This document shows positions 48,602-58,153 of a stretch of DNA of 64,000 bases, one piece after another. The notes under the pieces were generated by a model. That model had not been told where the DNA came from and did not search any database. It worked only from the letters and a program-made list of their open reading frames with translations. Both the position numbers and the translations under genes were made by a program. Each line of letters starts with the position of its first letter. Positions within the stretch are counted from its first letter, which is position 1. This DNA comes from Deinococcus hopiensis KR-140. GTDB lineage: Bacteria; Deinococcota; Deinococci; Deinococcales; Deinococcaceae. Location of the stretch: the NCBI RefSeq assembly GCF_900176165.1, contig NZ_FWWU01000002.1, positions 192,688 to 256,687 on the forward strand. Direction: 5' to 3'.

Positions 48602-49855
48602 GTGAACACTGTGCTCAGCCAACTTCCCACCAACACCGCCATAGTCGGAACTGTGTGGGCCACCGCTACCCTGGTGTCGGCCCTCAGTCTGGGCATTGCC
48701 TGGCTCAGGCCGTCCTATCCAGGCTGGCGTGGTTGGGCCGTCGGGCATAGTGCGCTGGTCCTCGGCCTGCTGGTGGGAACGCTCCGCACACCCGAAACGT
48801 TGCTGGCGTCGATTCTGGTGGGAAACGGCCTGGTCATGATAGGAACTGGCCTGTTCGTCAACGCGTTCCAGCGCTTCAGCGGTCAAGTGCTTCGCAGAAG
48901 AGCGCTGCTTCTCCACGTCGGCGTTGTCCTGAGTCTGCTGCTCGCCCTGTTCGTCCTGACGGTGCCTTTCGACGACCTCACGGCGCGCTTCCTGCTGGCC
49001 ACCGGATACCTGGGTGTCATGGCGCTGACATTGCTGCAATTGGTCGTGCATCAGGCCAGGGTTCAGCCTGCGCTGAAGGGCGCGTACAGGTTGAATCTGG
49101 GCATCTTGATTGTGGTGCACGCGTTGGGCTTGCCCAGGCTGCTGATGCTGGCACCTGGCACCCATCCGGAAACGGCCTACGCGCTGAATGTCCCGAATGT
49201 CCTGATGTACCTCTCCGTTCTGCTGCTCTCGGTGGGCGGCACCTTCGCCTTCTGGGTGCTCCACGCCGACCGACGCCGTGAGGAAGTGCAGACGCTGCAG
49301 GGAGAGCTGGAAACGCTGGTCTACTTCGATCCGCTGACCTCCGTGCTCAACCGCCGAGGCTTGTGGCGCGCCCACAGTGTGTGGGCTCGGCAGGAGGGCA
49401 AGGCGGAGGCCACCCTGCTCGTCTTTGACATCGACCACTTCAAAAGCATCAATGACCAGAAGGGTCACGCGGTGGGCGACGAGTACCTGAAGGGGCTGAG
49501 CGCCGTCCTGAGGGAGGTGGCCACCCGCGAGGACCTGGTGAGCCGAACAGGTGGAGACGAATTCGTGCTGCTCCTGACCGGGCACGAAGCGCAGGTGGAG
49601 CGGCAGCTCAATGTGCTGACCTCCCGCCTGTATGCGGGCTGGGGCGAAACCCTGGGCTTCACGGTCAGCTTTGGAGGCACGCAGGTGGAGCAGGCCGAGC
49701 CGCTGGACGTGGCCATGAACCGGGCAGACGACATGATGTACGCAAAAAAAGCAGCCGGGAAGGCGCTGCGCCTGGCAGCGACCGGAGAGCAGCGTCCTGA
49801 GGGCACCCATGAAACGCGCACCCGCAGGCCTGCCGCACGGAGCGCTCCCAGATAA
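48602..49855 (+). CDS. Membrane diguanylate cyclase (7-helix sensor plus GGDEF)
   Basis: 417 residues from GTG 48602 (GTG 48563 is possible). Residues about 5-220 contain around seven hydrophobic helices (IVGTVWATATLVSALSLGIA; LALFVLTVP; LSVLLLSVGGTFAFWVL). A coiled linker precedes the GGDEF domain, with DPLTSVLNRRGL, FDIDHFKSINDQKGH and the intact active site GGDEF at 317-321 (RTGGDEFVLLL). The RxxD inhibitory site is not in the canonical position, so product inhibition may be weak. It makes c-di-GMP. A second GGDEF gene lies 416 bases downstream. Confidence 0.9.
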   Translation: MNTVLSQLPTNTAIVGTVWATATLVSALSLGIAWLRPSYPGWRGWAVGHSALVLGLLVGTLRTPETLLASILVGNGLVMIGTGLFVNAFQRFSGQVLRRRALLLHVGVVLSLLLALFVLTVPFDDLTARFLLATGYLGVMALTLLQLVVHQARVQPALKGAYRLNLGILIVVHALGLPRLLMLAPGTHPETAYALNVPNVLMYLSVLLLSVGGTFAFWVLHADRRREEVQTLQGELETLVYFDPLTSVLNRRGLWRAHSVWARQEGKAEATLLVFDIDHFKSINDQKGHAVGDEYLKGLSAVLREVATREDLVSRTGGDEFVLLLTGHEAQVERQLNVLTSRLYAGWGETLGFTVSFGGTQVEQAEPLDVAMNRADDMMYAKKAAGKALRLAATGEQRPEGTHETRTRRPAARSAPR

Positions 49856-50271
49856 CCCAGCTGGTGTGCATCCGGACAACAGGGGAACCTGGAGAAGCGT
49901 GGAGGTGGCTTCGCGCCTCACGGAGCAGGGCGCGTGGGGCGGGGTCCTTCTGGTCGCGGTACTCGCGCGGTGGGCGCTCTTTGGCGCGGTTCGGCATGGG
50001 CGCCTCCTCCCGGCGCTGTGAGGCCTGTTGCTGCTGAAGGCGGGCGCGCCGGCTCATGAGCGGCCTTTGGGCAATACCCCCTGTGGCCGGGAGGCGAGGG
50101 TCATCGGTGCTGGTTCTTGTGGAGAAGGTCTGGCGGAAGGATCCGCAGCGGCACCTCCCGAAGAGCGCGTGTGCTGGGGGCGTTGCCCTGAAGAAAGCTT
50201 CTGGATTCGACCAAGATGCCTTGTGAACCGGACGAGGTGGTTAGGGCCGCTATGCCTTAACGTTAAGCGGC
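49856..50271. other. Intergenic region between the two GGDEF genes
   Basis: No gene recognised. A possible hairpin lies just before the next start (TTAACGTTAAG near 50257-50267). Confidence 0.4.
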
Positions 50272-51282
50272 ATGTCAAGGCGCCGTTCTGCCCCGTTTGA
50301 ACCGCTCTGGGAGCGGCGCAACGTGGTGTTGCTGACCACGGCCCTGGCCTTGGGTTACGGATTCTTCGCAACCATCGCTTTTAAAGAGAACGCTCCCGTG
50401 CGGGGTGAGCTGGCGCTGGGCGCGGCCGGGCTGAGCGCGCTGCTGTCGGTACTCGGCTGGCGGCAACTGCGCCTGACCGTGCTGTACCCCTTGATCCTGT
50501 GCCTGATCACCGGGTTGGTCTGGACGACGCTGGTGGTGCTGTCCTTGAGGGCGCAGCCCATCCCCTCCAGCGTGCTGTCCAGCTGTGGGCTGGTGCTGGG
50601 GCTGGCCCTGACCTGGTACCCCTTGCGGGTTGCGCTGCGCTGGGCGCTGGCCGTTTGTCTGCCAGTCGCGGTGGCGGGTTTCTGGGCCTCCTACGCGGAT
50701 CCACCGGCCCTGGTGGTCGGCGGCATGTTGCTGCTGCTGATCGTGTACATCACGCAATACAACCACGAGTTGATCCGCGAGCGAGCGACGCGCCAGCACC
50801 TGGAGACGCTGGTGATTCGGGACCCACTGACTGGGCTGTACAACCGCCGGGTGCCGCAGGAACAGTTGACGCAACTGCTGGGCCAGAAGGGAAGACCTGA
50901 AGATGTGGCGGTCGTGCTGCTGGATCTGGACCGCTTCAAGAGCATCAACGACACCTTCGGACACCGGAGAGGAGACGAAGTCCTGGTCACTGTCTCGTCG
51001 GTGCTGAGTCAGCAGTTTCCGGCGGGCACCCTGCTGTGCCGCTGGGGAGGTGAGGAGTTTCTGATTATTCTGTACGGTCACGCGGTGGACCAGGCGCGGG
51101 CAGCGGTCGAGCAGGTGCTGGAGGCGGTGCGCCGGCGAACAGACCTGGATGGCCTCACCTTCAGCGCAGGAGGCGCGATGTTGACGGAGACGCTGGACCT
51201 CCAGGACTTGATCGCGTTGGCAGACAGCCGGCTGTATGCGGCCAAGGCTGCCGGCCGAGACCAGGCCTGCTGGGCGACCTGA
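50272..51282 (+). CDS. Membrane diguanylate cyclase (GGEEF)
   Basis: 336 residues. Residues about 17-165 form some six hydrophobic helices (VVLLTTALALGYGFFATIAF; LSALLSVLGWRQLRLTVLYP; LCLITGLVWTTLVVLSL). After a helical linker, the GGDEF domain has DPLTGLYNRRVP, LDLDRFKSINDTFGHRRGDE and the active site GGEEF at 259-263 (CRWGGEEFLIIL). FSAGGAM and ADSRLYAAKAAGRD complete it. No I-site is present. The encoded enzyme should make c-di-GMP. Confidence 0.92.
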   Translation: MSRRRSAPFEPLWERRNVVLLTTALALGYGFFATIAFKENAPVRGELALGAAGLSALLSVLGWRQLRLTVLYPLILCLITGLVWTTLVVLSLRAQPIPSSVLSSCGLVLGLALTWYPLRVALRWALAVCLPVAVAGFWASYADPPALVVGGMLLLLIVYITQYNHELIRERATRQHLETLVIRDPLTGLYNRRVPQEQLTQLLGQKGRPEDVAVVLLDLDRFKSINDTFGHRRGDEVLVTVSSVLSQQFPAGTLLCRWGGEEFLIILYGHAVDQARAAVEQVLEAVRRRTDLDGLTFSAGGAMLTETLDLQDLIALADSRLYAAKAAGRDQACWAT

Positions 51283-51769
51283 ACGGCGGATGTCGGTGAG
51301 TGCCCTCGCCGTTCCAAACCCCGAGGAGAGGGTCACGACAGACCTTCAGGCAGCGTGTGCGGGAAGGTCTCAGCTGCACCACGATGTGGGGGCGTGCTGC
51401 TTGAGACGGGTCCGGCGCTTTCTCCTGGACCTCCTCGCGGAGCGGGACAGGACCTGTTCGGGCGCGCGGCTGACGTGGGCGTGCAGGCCGTACAGGTCCC
51501 GCAGCTCGGCGTGGCGCTCCACCTGGCCCTGTCCCGGAGCGGCCCCGTCGCCATCTTGACCTCCACCTGGAGACCCGCGCGACCGGCACTGCTGCGCTTT
51601 GGCCGTGGCGTGGCGGCGTCAGGGATGCCCTGCCAAGCGGGAAACGCACCTTCCGGCTGTCATGAGGCCACGCTTCGCCTGGTCCTTCCGGCGGATGATC
51701 GCCGGTGTCCCGTCAGGGTGAAGAGAGACGGGGACAGACAACATGACGTTGTAAGGGATGGGAGCTGAA
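51283..51769. other. Intergenic region, no recognisable gene
   Basis: Frames on both strands are open for 100 or more codons, which is common at this GC content, but none has motifs, ribosome site or a homologue I recognise. Confidence 0.35.
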
Positions 51770-52198
51770 ATGAAGGGCATGGAAAAGCAGCATTCGTTCA
51801 GCTTCTGCCCGGGTCACGCGCAATTCGTTGTGTACGATGTTCAGGCTGAGTACGACGTAAACCAGGACCCGTTGTGGGGTCGACCCGACGAAAGGGAAGC
51901 GGCTCTGAGCAGCCGGTTGACTGAGCTTGCGATTGGCCTCCTGGACGATCAGGACGTCACTGTCGTTCTGGAAGTTGGCTTACAGCGGCCGTCTCCGCCG
52001 GAAGGGACCTGGGCTGTACAGGCGCAGGCCACCCTGTCCGTGCCGTCCGGCATGTTGGGCATTCGGGATGTCGTGGCGGATGGGCCCGCATTTGTGGCGC
52101 AGGTGCCGCCTGGACTGTTGAATGTGGGGATCTCCGGGCGCTTGTCCGCTGAAGAGCATTTGTTTCTGTTGCGAGTCTGGCCCGTCAACACCGACTGA
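51770..52198 (+). CDS. Hypothetical protein, unknown family
   Basis: 142 residues from ATG 51770, with GGGAGC at good spacing. It lacks a signal peptide. KQHSFSFCPGHAQFVVYDVQ then TELAIGLLDDQDVTVVLEVG and WAVQAQATLSVPSGMLGIRD suggest an alternating beta-sandwich with a short helix. I cannot assign it. Isolated gene, downstream of the GGEEF gene in the same direction, with about 490 bases between. Confidence 0.5.
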   Translation: MKGMEKQHSFSFCPGHAQFVVYDVQAEYDVNQDPLWGRPDEREAALSSRLTELAIGLLDDQDVTVVLEVGLQRPSPPEGTWAVQAQATLSVPSGMLGIRDVVADGPAFVAQVPPGLLNVGISGRLSAEEHLFLLRVWPVNTD

Positions 52199-52524
52199 AG
52201 TGCTTGTCCTGGTGTGGGTGTCCCAGCAACGGTCACCCTCACCAGGACAGGCACAGAGAAGCTGTGGGCCGTGCCCAGGTCAAGGACAACCTGGGCACAG
52301 AGGCCTGTTCTCTACCGCTGGAAGGAGGGCCTATGCCCCACCACCGCTGAATTGTCAGCCTGGGTGCCGATGATGCGGATGACAGCCACGAATGCGCTTC
52401 GCTCTTCCACTGGGCTCCCCCCAGATGCTGGACAACCCACAGGAAGTTTCCCAGGAACCCGGGCGGCCTAGAGGTAGGGCCTGACCCATTTGAACCGAGC
52501 AGCCGGAGCCGGGTCAACTGCATG

Positions 52525-52631
52525 ACCCGGAATGCCTCGCTCCGGCGGTGGTCGAAGTCGAGGTAAAAACCCAGACGCCGCCCATAGAAACCTTTGGCTG
52601 CATCAATACCTGTGGCGGGAATCTGAATCAC
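52525..52631 (-). pseudogene. Glyoxalase/VOC-fold gene fragment
   Basis: The minus frame reads IQIPATGIDAAKGFYGRRLG then FYLDFDHRRSEAFRVMQLT, close to the first strand-helix-strand of VOC-fold proteins (IQIPVxDIDRAKxFY). After about 35 codons similarity ends and the frame is lost. Only the N-terminal part survives. Confidence 0.6.
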
Positions 52632-52953
52632 TGCAAGGGGTCGGGTTCACGCTGCTTTTCCTCCGGGATCTGACCGCTGATGTGCCGCATCTCCGGGAAC
52701 TGCTTTTGTGCTTTCAAAGACCATTCCCGCAACGCACCGCGGCTTTCTCTTCAAGTAAGGCGTGGTTCGCTGTTCCTCTGGCGGTCACCATCTGTCGGGG
52801 TAGGGCAAGGGCGGCCTGCGTCCACTTTTGATACGAGTAGCGGATAGACTCCGTAGCGCAGAGGGCGGAGCTCGTGGAAGCGATGTACGCCACGTCCATG
52901 AAGTCATGGACGTGTTGTTCGCAACACTGTGGACTTTTGTCAAGGCAGAGGCG

Positions 52954-52976
52954 TTCTATCGAAATTAACCATAGAA
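52954..52976. promoter_or_regulatory. LysR-type dyad upstream of the LysR gene
   Basis: TTCTAT (52954-52959) and ATAGAA (52971-52976) are exact inverses 11 bases apart, the T-N11-A spacing of LysR-type binding sites. It ends seven bases before the gene's ATG. Confidence 0.6.
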
Positions 52977-52982
52977 TGCTTC

Positions 52983-53975
52983 ATGGCCTCTCGCCCACCT
53001 TGGCCCTATGGGTCTTCCCCTTTGCTGCGCACCCCCTTATCTGCCCTGCTGGCCGTGGCCGAAAACGGGAGTTTCAGTGAAGCTGCAGCGAGACTCGGCC
53101 TGGCTCAATCCACCCTCAGCTACGCTGTGCGGCAGGCAGAAGACGCGCTGGGGGTCATCATCTTTGAGCGGGGACGACACGGCGCGCGGCTGACCCCTGC
53201 CGGTCAGGCAGTTATGGTTCACGCCCGCCACGCTGCCCTGGCGGTAGAGGCCATGCAGCTCACGGCCCACGGTCAACTCAGCGGGACACTCCGCGTCGCG
53301 GCCTGCCGCAGCATCCTCAAACATGTGGTTACGCCTGCCCTGCGGACCTTCAACGCCCGGTACCCACAGGTCGAGGTGGTGGTGACCGATACCCGCGGCG
53401 AACACGAAGAGGTGGCCCACCTGGTCACCAGCGGTGCGGTGCACCTCGGACTGGGGCGCCTGCCCATGCCGGCCGGCCTGGTGACAGCTCCGGTCGTCGC
53501 CGACGAATACCTGCTCGTGACCGCTGCCTCCGCGCCACCGCTACGTACGTGGGATGACCTTCACGCAGGCCGTTACATCGTCTGCGAAGAAGACTGTGCG
53601 CCGTACGTGGCCGCGCACATTGCCAGGCACTCCAGGCCTCCCCATGCGGCGGTTCGGCTCAGTGATCCTGGAGTGGTCCTCGGTCTGGTTGCCGAAGGCC
53701 ACGGCTTCACCATCCTGAGCCGACTGGTGGTCACGCCCCTTCCCAGCGGACTGCGTACCGAGTCCTTGCCCACACCGTTATGGCGATCCACCGGGCTCGT
53801 GACGACGGAGGCGGGCGTGTGCCATCCACTGGCCACGGCTTTCCAGCAGTTCGTGCTTACGCCAGAGGCCGTGAGAGATCAGGTCGGGAGTCTGGCACGG
53901 CTGCTGCACTTCCCGGAACCTCTGCCGGCAAAAGCGGCTCCCTCCTCTCAGCCTGTTGCGTCGGCGCCCGTTTGA
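52983..53975 (+). CDS. LysR family transcriptional regulator
   Basis: 330 residues from ATG 52983. The HTH is LLAVAENGSFSEAAARLGLA then QSTLSYAVRQAEDALGVIIF and ERGRHGARLTPAG, canonical for LysR. The C-terminal periplasmic-binding-protein-like ligand domain (about 90-300: LRVAACRSILKHVVTPALRT; VTSGAVHLGLGRLPMPAGL) is complete. There is no adjacent divergent metabolic gene to suggest the inducer. It may be autoregulated through the dyad just upstream. Confidence 0.92.
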   Translation: MASRPPWPYGSSPLLRTPLSALLAVAENGSFSEAAARLGLAQSTLSYAVRQAEDALGVIIFERGRHGARLTPAGQAVMVHARHAALAVEAMQLTAHGQLSGTLRVAACRSILKHVVTPALRTFNARYPQVEVVVTDTRGEHEEVAHLVTSGAVHLGLGRLPMPAGLVTAPVVADEYLLVTAASAPPLRTWDDLHAGRYIVCEEDCAPYVAAHIARHSRPPHAAVRLSDPGVVLGLVAEGHGFTILSRLVVTPLPSGLRTESLPTPLWRSTGLVTTEAGVCHPLATAFQQFVLTPEAVRDQVGSLARLLHFPEPLPAKAAPSSQPVASAPV

Positions 53976-54183
53976 CCCGGCGATGGCGCGCGTCCCTGAT
54001 CGCAGCCCCCGGGACAGAACCGACTTCCCCTGCCAGAGACTGCATCGAACCATTCGATTCGACTGGCCCCAGCGATAGGCCGTGTAGATTGTGCCGCCGC
54101 CGCCAGCCTTGTCATAGTGAACGGAAATCTATTCTGGAACCGGACCGTGGCGCTGGATGCCCCTGCTCCGGCTGGGGGAAATC

Positions 54184-55407
54184 ATGCCGCCAAAGCCTGT
54201 TGGGCAGTCACTGAAGAAAACGAGTCTCTGCGCGTTGGGCCTGCTCACGTTGTCGCCCGCAGGGTGGGCCGGAGGTGGGAACCCGCCCCAGGGCCAGTTC
54301 CTGCCTCCCCTTCCCTCCGTGAACAGACAGGCCCGACCCCGGCTGACCGCAGCGGTCACCGACGGCACGGGAGCCGCCGTGATTGCCTGGACGCAACAGG
54401 AAGTGACGGCAGGCGGATACACGGCTGGTACGGATCATCTTTATGCTGCCCGGTTGGACCAGCGGGGCTGGACTTCCCTGGGCGGCATTCTGAATGAGGA
54501 CGTCCGGCATAACGCCTCACGGCTTCAGGCCCAGGTGGGGCCAGACGGACAACCCTGGCTGGGCTGGGCGGAAGACGCGGGGATCGCGCATGTGGACTCG
54601 ACCCTCCTGAGTCACTGGGACGGGCACGCCTGGTCACCCACCGCGAAGTACGCACTGCGGCGTAACCTCAGTGACGCTGGGAAATTCAGTGCCTTCGCCG
54701 TGCAACAGAACGGCGCGCCGTTTATTGTCTGGACGAACATCTACTATCCGGGAGCGCTGGGGGCGGTGTTGCAGGTCGGCGACCGGGCTGAACCCTCCTG
54801 GTCGTTCAGCCCGCCCCTCAATGTCAGCCTGAAGCGTCACGCCTTCTTTCCAGCAGCGGCCGCGGGGAACATGGCAACCCGTTACGCGGCGTGGATGGAG
54901 GGAGACGTGGCCCACAGTGACCTCTGGGTGGCCGAGCAACGCCCCGGCGGTGCATGGACCCGGCTGGGCGGGGCCCTGAACGTTCATCCTGGAACCTACG
55001 CGGCCTCCCCAGTAATGAAGCTGACCCGTGAGGGCAGGCCGGTCGTGGCCTGGCTGGAGGACAGTGGCGGCAGAGACCAGGTCTTTGTCAAACGCTGGAA
55101 TGGCCACCGCTGGGTGGCTCTCGGGCAAGCCCTGAACGTCGAGCCGGGTACGCTGGCCTTCCGGCCGGCGCTGGCGCTGGACGGACAAGGCAACCCGGTG
55201 GTGACCTGGGCGGAACAACTCGGCCAGGAACCGGAGCGGGTTTACGTCCGCCGTTGGACGGGCGAAAAGTGGACCGTGCTCGGAGGGAGGGCCCTGAACA
55301 CGGTGGCGAAGCACCGGGCCTACCAACCCAGCGTGACCGTGGACGGGTCTGGCCACGCGGTGGTGGTGTGGTGTGAGGATGCCCGTGTATTCGTGAAACG
55401 CTTCTGA
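54184..55407 (+). CDS. Secreted beta-propeller-like repeat protein
   Basis: 407 residues from ATG 54184. Signal peptide about 1-29 (KKTSLCALGLLTLSPAGWAG). The rest is a set of repeats of about 45-55 residues with a common pattern, W-x-x-L-G-G-x-L-N, then P-x-x-x-x-D-x-x-G-x-P-V-V-A-W-x-E: for instance WTSLGGILNEDV, WTRLGGALNVHP, WVALGQALNVEP and WTVLGGRALNTV, with PVVAWLEDS and PVVTWAEQ. The regular repeat indicates a beta-propeller. No enzyme motif is visible; a surface-binding or lectin-like protein is possible. Confidence 0.72.
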   Translation: MPPKPVGQSLKKTSLCALGLLTLSPAGWAGGGNPPQGQFLPPLPSVNRQARPRLTAAVTDGTGAAVIAWTQQEVTAGGYTAGTDHLYAARLDQRGWTSLGGILNEDVRHNASRLQAQVGPDGQPWLGWAEDAGIAHVDSTLLSHWDGHAWSPTAKYALRRNLSDAGKFSAFAVQQNGAPFIVWTNIYYPGALGAVLQVGDRAEPSWSFSPPLNVSLKRHAFFPAAAAGNMATRYAAWMEGDVAHSDLWVAEQRPGGAWTRLGGALNVHPGTYAASPVMKLTREGRPVVAWLEDSGGRDQVFVKRWNGHRWVALGQALNVEPGTLAFRPALALDGQGNPVVTWAEQLGQEPERVYVRRWTGEKWTVLGGRALNTVAKHRAYQPSVTVDGSGHAVVVWCEDARVFVKRF

Positions 55408-55941
55408 ACAGTCGAAACGGCAACCGGCTGGCAGAGCGCTGCAGGAACAGCAACGACGCCTGCCGACCTCCAGGCTCGCGGATCTGCCCTCCACCTCTGC
55501 GCTGGCGCGGCACCTTCCCTGGCGACAGTTCACCCTTCGGGAGTCCCTGAGCACCTGGGTGGGAGGAGGCAATAAGGATTGGGGTAGATCAGTTATAAAG
55601 CAACTGATTTACCTGAGCGAGCAGGAAAAACGGTGGCACAGAGGAGTTCCCGGAGCGGATGTAATGGATTACACCGGAACCGTATCAGGCGAGGATTCCG
55701 GATGTGACCTGTCCGGAGGGTGAAGGCCTCCAGGCGTGCATCTGCGGGTTGAAAGCGCGCCCCGCACCGACGACATTCAGGGCAGCATGAGACCGACCTC
55801 GAGCACCATCAGAACGCCCTCACCCACAACTGGTCTTGCGGGCAGCATCCAGAACAACGGGGTTGTCGAGCCGTGCAGAAGGGGTCTTCAGGAAACGTTT
55901 GGTCCAGGGGAGCGGCCAGCGTCGGGTGGGGGCAGCCCTGA
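55408..55941. other. Intergenic region, no gene seen
   Basis: No coding character. A short AT-richer patch around 55575-55625 is the only departure in composition. Confidence 0.35.
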
Positions 55942-57054
55942 TTACCCTGTTCGTGCGCAGGCGGCTGCCGCCACCGGGTGCGGCGCGTCCTCACGGCGCA
56001 TCAGCTCGCAAAAGACCTGGGCAATGGCGGGATCAAAGTGGCTTCCTGCGCTGCGCTCAATTTCCGCGAGGGTTTCCTCGTGCGCCCACGGCTTGTGGTA
56101 GGGCCGGTCACTCACGAGGGCGTCATACACGTCGCACACGGCGAAGATGCGCGCCTCCTGGGGGATGGCCTCACCCGCCAGACCGCGCGGGTAGCCACGT
56201 CCGTCCCAGCGTTCGTGGTGTGAGCCGATCACCGCCAGTGACGGCTCGGGCAGGAAATTGAGGGCCCGCGCGAACCGTTCGCCCGCCAGCACGTGCGACT
56301 GCATGGTCAGCCACTCGTGCGCTTCGAGCTTGCCCGGTTTGAGCAGCACGTGGTCCGGCACCGCCACCTTGCCGATGTCGTGCAGGTACGCACCCCAGCG
56401 CAGGTGCTGAAGCTGCGCCGCCTGGAGTCCCAGGGCACCGCCCAGCGCCACGGCGAGGACGGTGACGCGGTCGGTGTGGCCACCTGTTTCGGTATCGCGG
56501 GCTTCGAGCATCAGTCCCAGGGCCCGCAGGGCAGCCTCGTGCGCCTTACGCAGGCTTTCTTCGGTGATCAGCCGCACCGCGAGCAGCCCGATGGCCCCCG
56601 CGAGGGCAGCGAACAGCTCGGCGTCGTCTTCATGCCAGGAATGGGCGGAGTGCACGTACATCACGAATGCCCCCACCAGACGGGCCTCAGCGTCCAGGAC
56701 AGGCGCGATGGCGAGGGCCCCTACCCCGTGGGCCGGAAAGTCAGCTGTATCGGGGTCCATCCACGTGTTGTCGTAAAACAGCGGCGCCTGGGCTGCGCGC
56801 AGCGCCCGGAGCAGCGGGCTTCCCTGAGGGATGGCCTGGCCCGCAAGTCCCGGCGCGCCCACCACGCCCCGGGTGACGAATTCACCCGCGTCCGAGAGCT
56901 GTACGTACGCGGCGCCCTCGGCATGCGTGCGCTCGACCAGCGCGTGCAGGGCAGGCAAGACGGCGGAAGGCACGTCGTAGGCGGTCAGGGCACAGCGCAT
57001 GACTTCCATGATGGTGGCTGCCGCAGCGGTACGGTGGTCGGTCTGAAGTGGCAC
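55942..57054 (-). CDS. GAF-HD-GYP c-di-GMP phosphodiesterase
   Basis: 370 residues from GTG 57054, chosen because AGGAGG lies at correct spacing. An N-terminal GAF domain (about 20-170: AYVQLSDAGEFVTRGVVGAP then LAIAPVLDAEARLVGAFVMY) leads to an HD-GYP domain (about 185-350): RDTETGGHTDRVTVLAVALG, YLHDIGKVAVPDHVLLKPGK, IGSHHERWDGRGYPRGLAGE and VCDVYDALVSDRPYHK. All HD and GYP ligands look intact. It degrades c-di-GMP and has a cytoplasmic sensor that may read cyclic nucleotides or redox state. It opposes the two GGDEF enzymes nearby. Confidence 0.92.
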   Translation of the reverse strand: MPLQTDHRTAAAATIMEVMRCALTAYDVPSAVLPALHALVERTHAEGAAYVQLSDAGEFVTRGVVGAPGLAGQAIPQGSPLLRALRAAQAPLFYDNTWMDPDTADFPAHGVGALAIAPVLDAEARLVGAFVMYVHSAHSWHEDDAELFAALAGAIGLLAVRLITEESLRKAHEAALRALGLMLEARDTETGGHTDRVTVLAVALGGALGLQAAQLQHLRWGAYLHDIGKVAVPDHVLLKPGKLEAHEWLTMQSHVLAGERFARALNFLPEPSLAVIGSHHERWDGRGYPRGLAGEAIPQEARIFAVCDVYDALVSDRPYHKPWAHEETLAEIERSAGSHFDPAIAQVFCELMRREDAPHPVAAAACARTG

Positions 57055-57779
57055 GTGAGAACCTCCTGCTTACCCACCAGCTTAACCGTACCTTCATCTC
57101 TACGACAGACGCCCGATGGGGGGAAACCTGTGCGTTCTGCCTCTTGCCAGGGGAGCCAACCCCAGGGTGAACCGCTCCCGGAGATGGTCGTGCTTCCTTG
57201 GAACACATCAGAAGCGGACTCTCCGCCTCCGCGGTGAGGTGGGCACCCAGCAATTCAGGGAACAATAAGTGCGCTCGGCTATGTCGATGCCCACCCAACC
57301 TGGATGAGGCGAAGATGAGGGCCGAGAGCGAGCGGGAGGGTTGGAGGAACGGCCAAGCGCGCGGAAGACAGTTCTCGAATTGACCCAGGCGTGCGCGGCT
57401 CTACCCCGCGGCACGTTGACCAACACCTCATCCAGGCACTTTTACAGGAGGACGGACTTGTGGTGAGCGACTTTTTGCGGTGGAGCGCCGTGAGGGACTG
57501 AATGCCGGCCCTGCCCGCTGGAGAGGCGGAGCGTGTTTCTGCCTGGAGGACTCGGGGCCAATCAGGTCGCGTGGCAAATCTGCATGGGAGCCAGCAGTGT
57601 GTTGAGTCTGGAACGGTGCTCTTGATTGCGCCGCGTGAGGTCAACCACTGGCAGAAATCGGCGAAGAACGGCTGTCCCACACGGTGAACTCATGCGCGCC
57701 TTGAGTCAATCGGCGTTTACCCGATTGCCATCAGGGGACTCACCCTCTTCCGTAGGCTGAACACGAAAGGAGAGCGCTC
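57055..57779. other. Gene-poor region, weak IS110-like trace
   Basis: No gene. On the minus strand 57210-57310 reads HPGWVGIDIAERTYCSLNCW, reminiscent of the IS110 N-terminus, too short to call. AAAGGAGAG near the end serves the DUF2171 gene. Confidence 0.3.
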
Positions 57780-58021
57780 ATGACCACGAGCAGCGGTATT
57801 CGGGAGCACATGCCCGTCATCTGCGCGGATGGGAAAAACCACGGTGAGGTCGACCGCGTGGAAGGCGACTCCATCAAACCGGCCCGCGATGGAATGGACA
57901 GCACCGCTGGTTACCCCTGGACAGCGTGGATCATGTCGATCAGCACGTTCACCTCAAGCTCAATCACGAGCAGGTTCACCAGCAGGTGCCGACCACAAAC
58001 CCGAACGGCCAACAGGGGTAA
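57780..58021 (+). pseudogene. DUF2171 domain gene with a single frameshift
   Basis: AAAGGAGAG precedes ATG 57780. The first part reads SSGIREHMPVICADGKNHGE then VDRVEGDSIKPARDGMDS, the DUF2171 beta-barrel start. The fold then continues in another frame as HRWLPLDSVDHVDQHVHLKL then NHEQVHQQVPTT, ending TAA at 58021. The frame change falls near 57895-57905 (about one missing base between the DGMDS and HRW codons). Without it the protein would be about 81 residues and typical. Either a recent pseudogene or a base error. Confidence 0.75.
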
Positions 58022-58153
58022 GTGCTGGAAGTGTGCAAGTTCAGTGCGGTAACGACCCCACCGTCTTCACCGCACTGTTACCGACGTGGCGCGCATGCGC
58101 CAGGCTGTGCTGGACCGGTTTTCCTATTTGAACCGCATGTATGGAGGGCGTCT

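Larger units (their letters stand above)
52199..52982. other. Intergenic region with a VOC relic and LysR control dyad
   Basis: It contains the vicinal-oxygen-chelate (glyoxalase-like) relic at 52525-52631 on the minus strand, and the dyad at 52954-52976. The remaining bases show no gene. Confidence 0.4.

Noticed and set aside
48416..49921. 501-codon frame antisense to the GGDEF gene
   Set aside because: Shadow of a gene with an intact GGDEF domain; composition is Gln/His-rich nonsense.
50275..51336. 353-codon frame antisense to the GGEEF gene
   Set aside because: Shadow of the diguanylate cyclase; Gln/Arg-rich without a fold.
57210..57310. IS110-like N-terminal peptide (WVGIDIAERTYCSLN)
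   Set aside because: About 30 residues with no continuation in any frame; too short to separate from chance.
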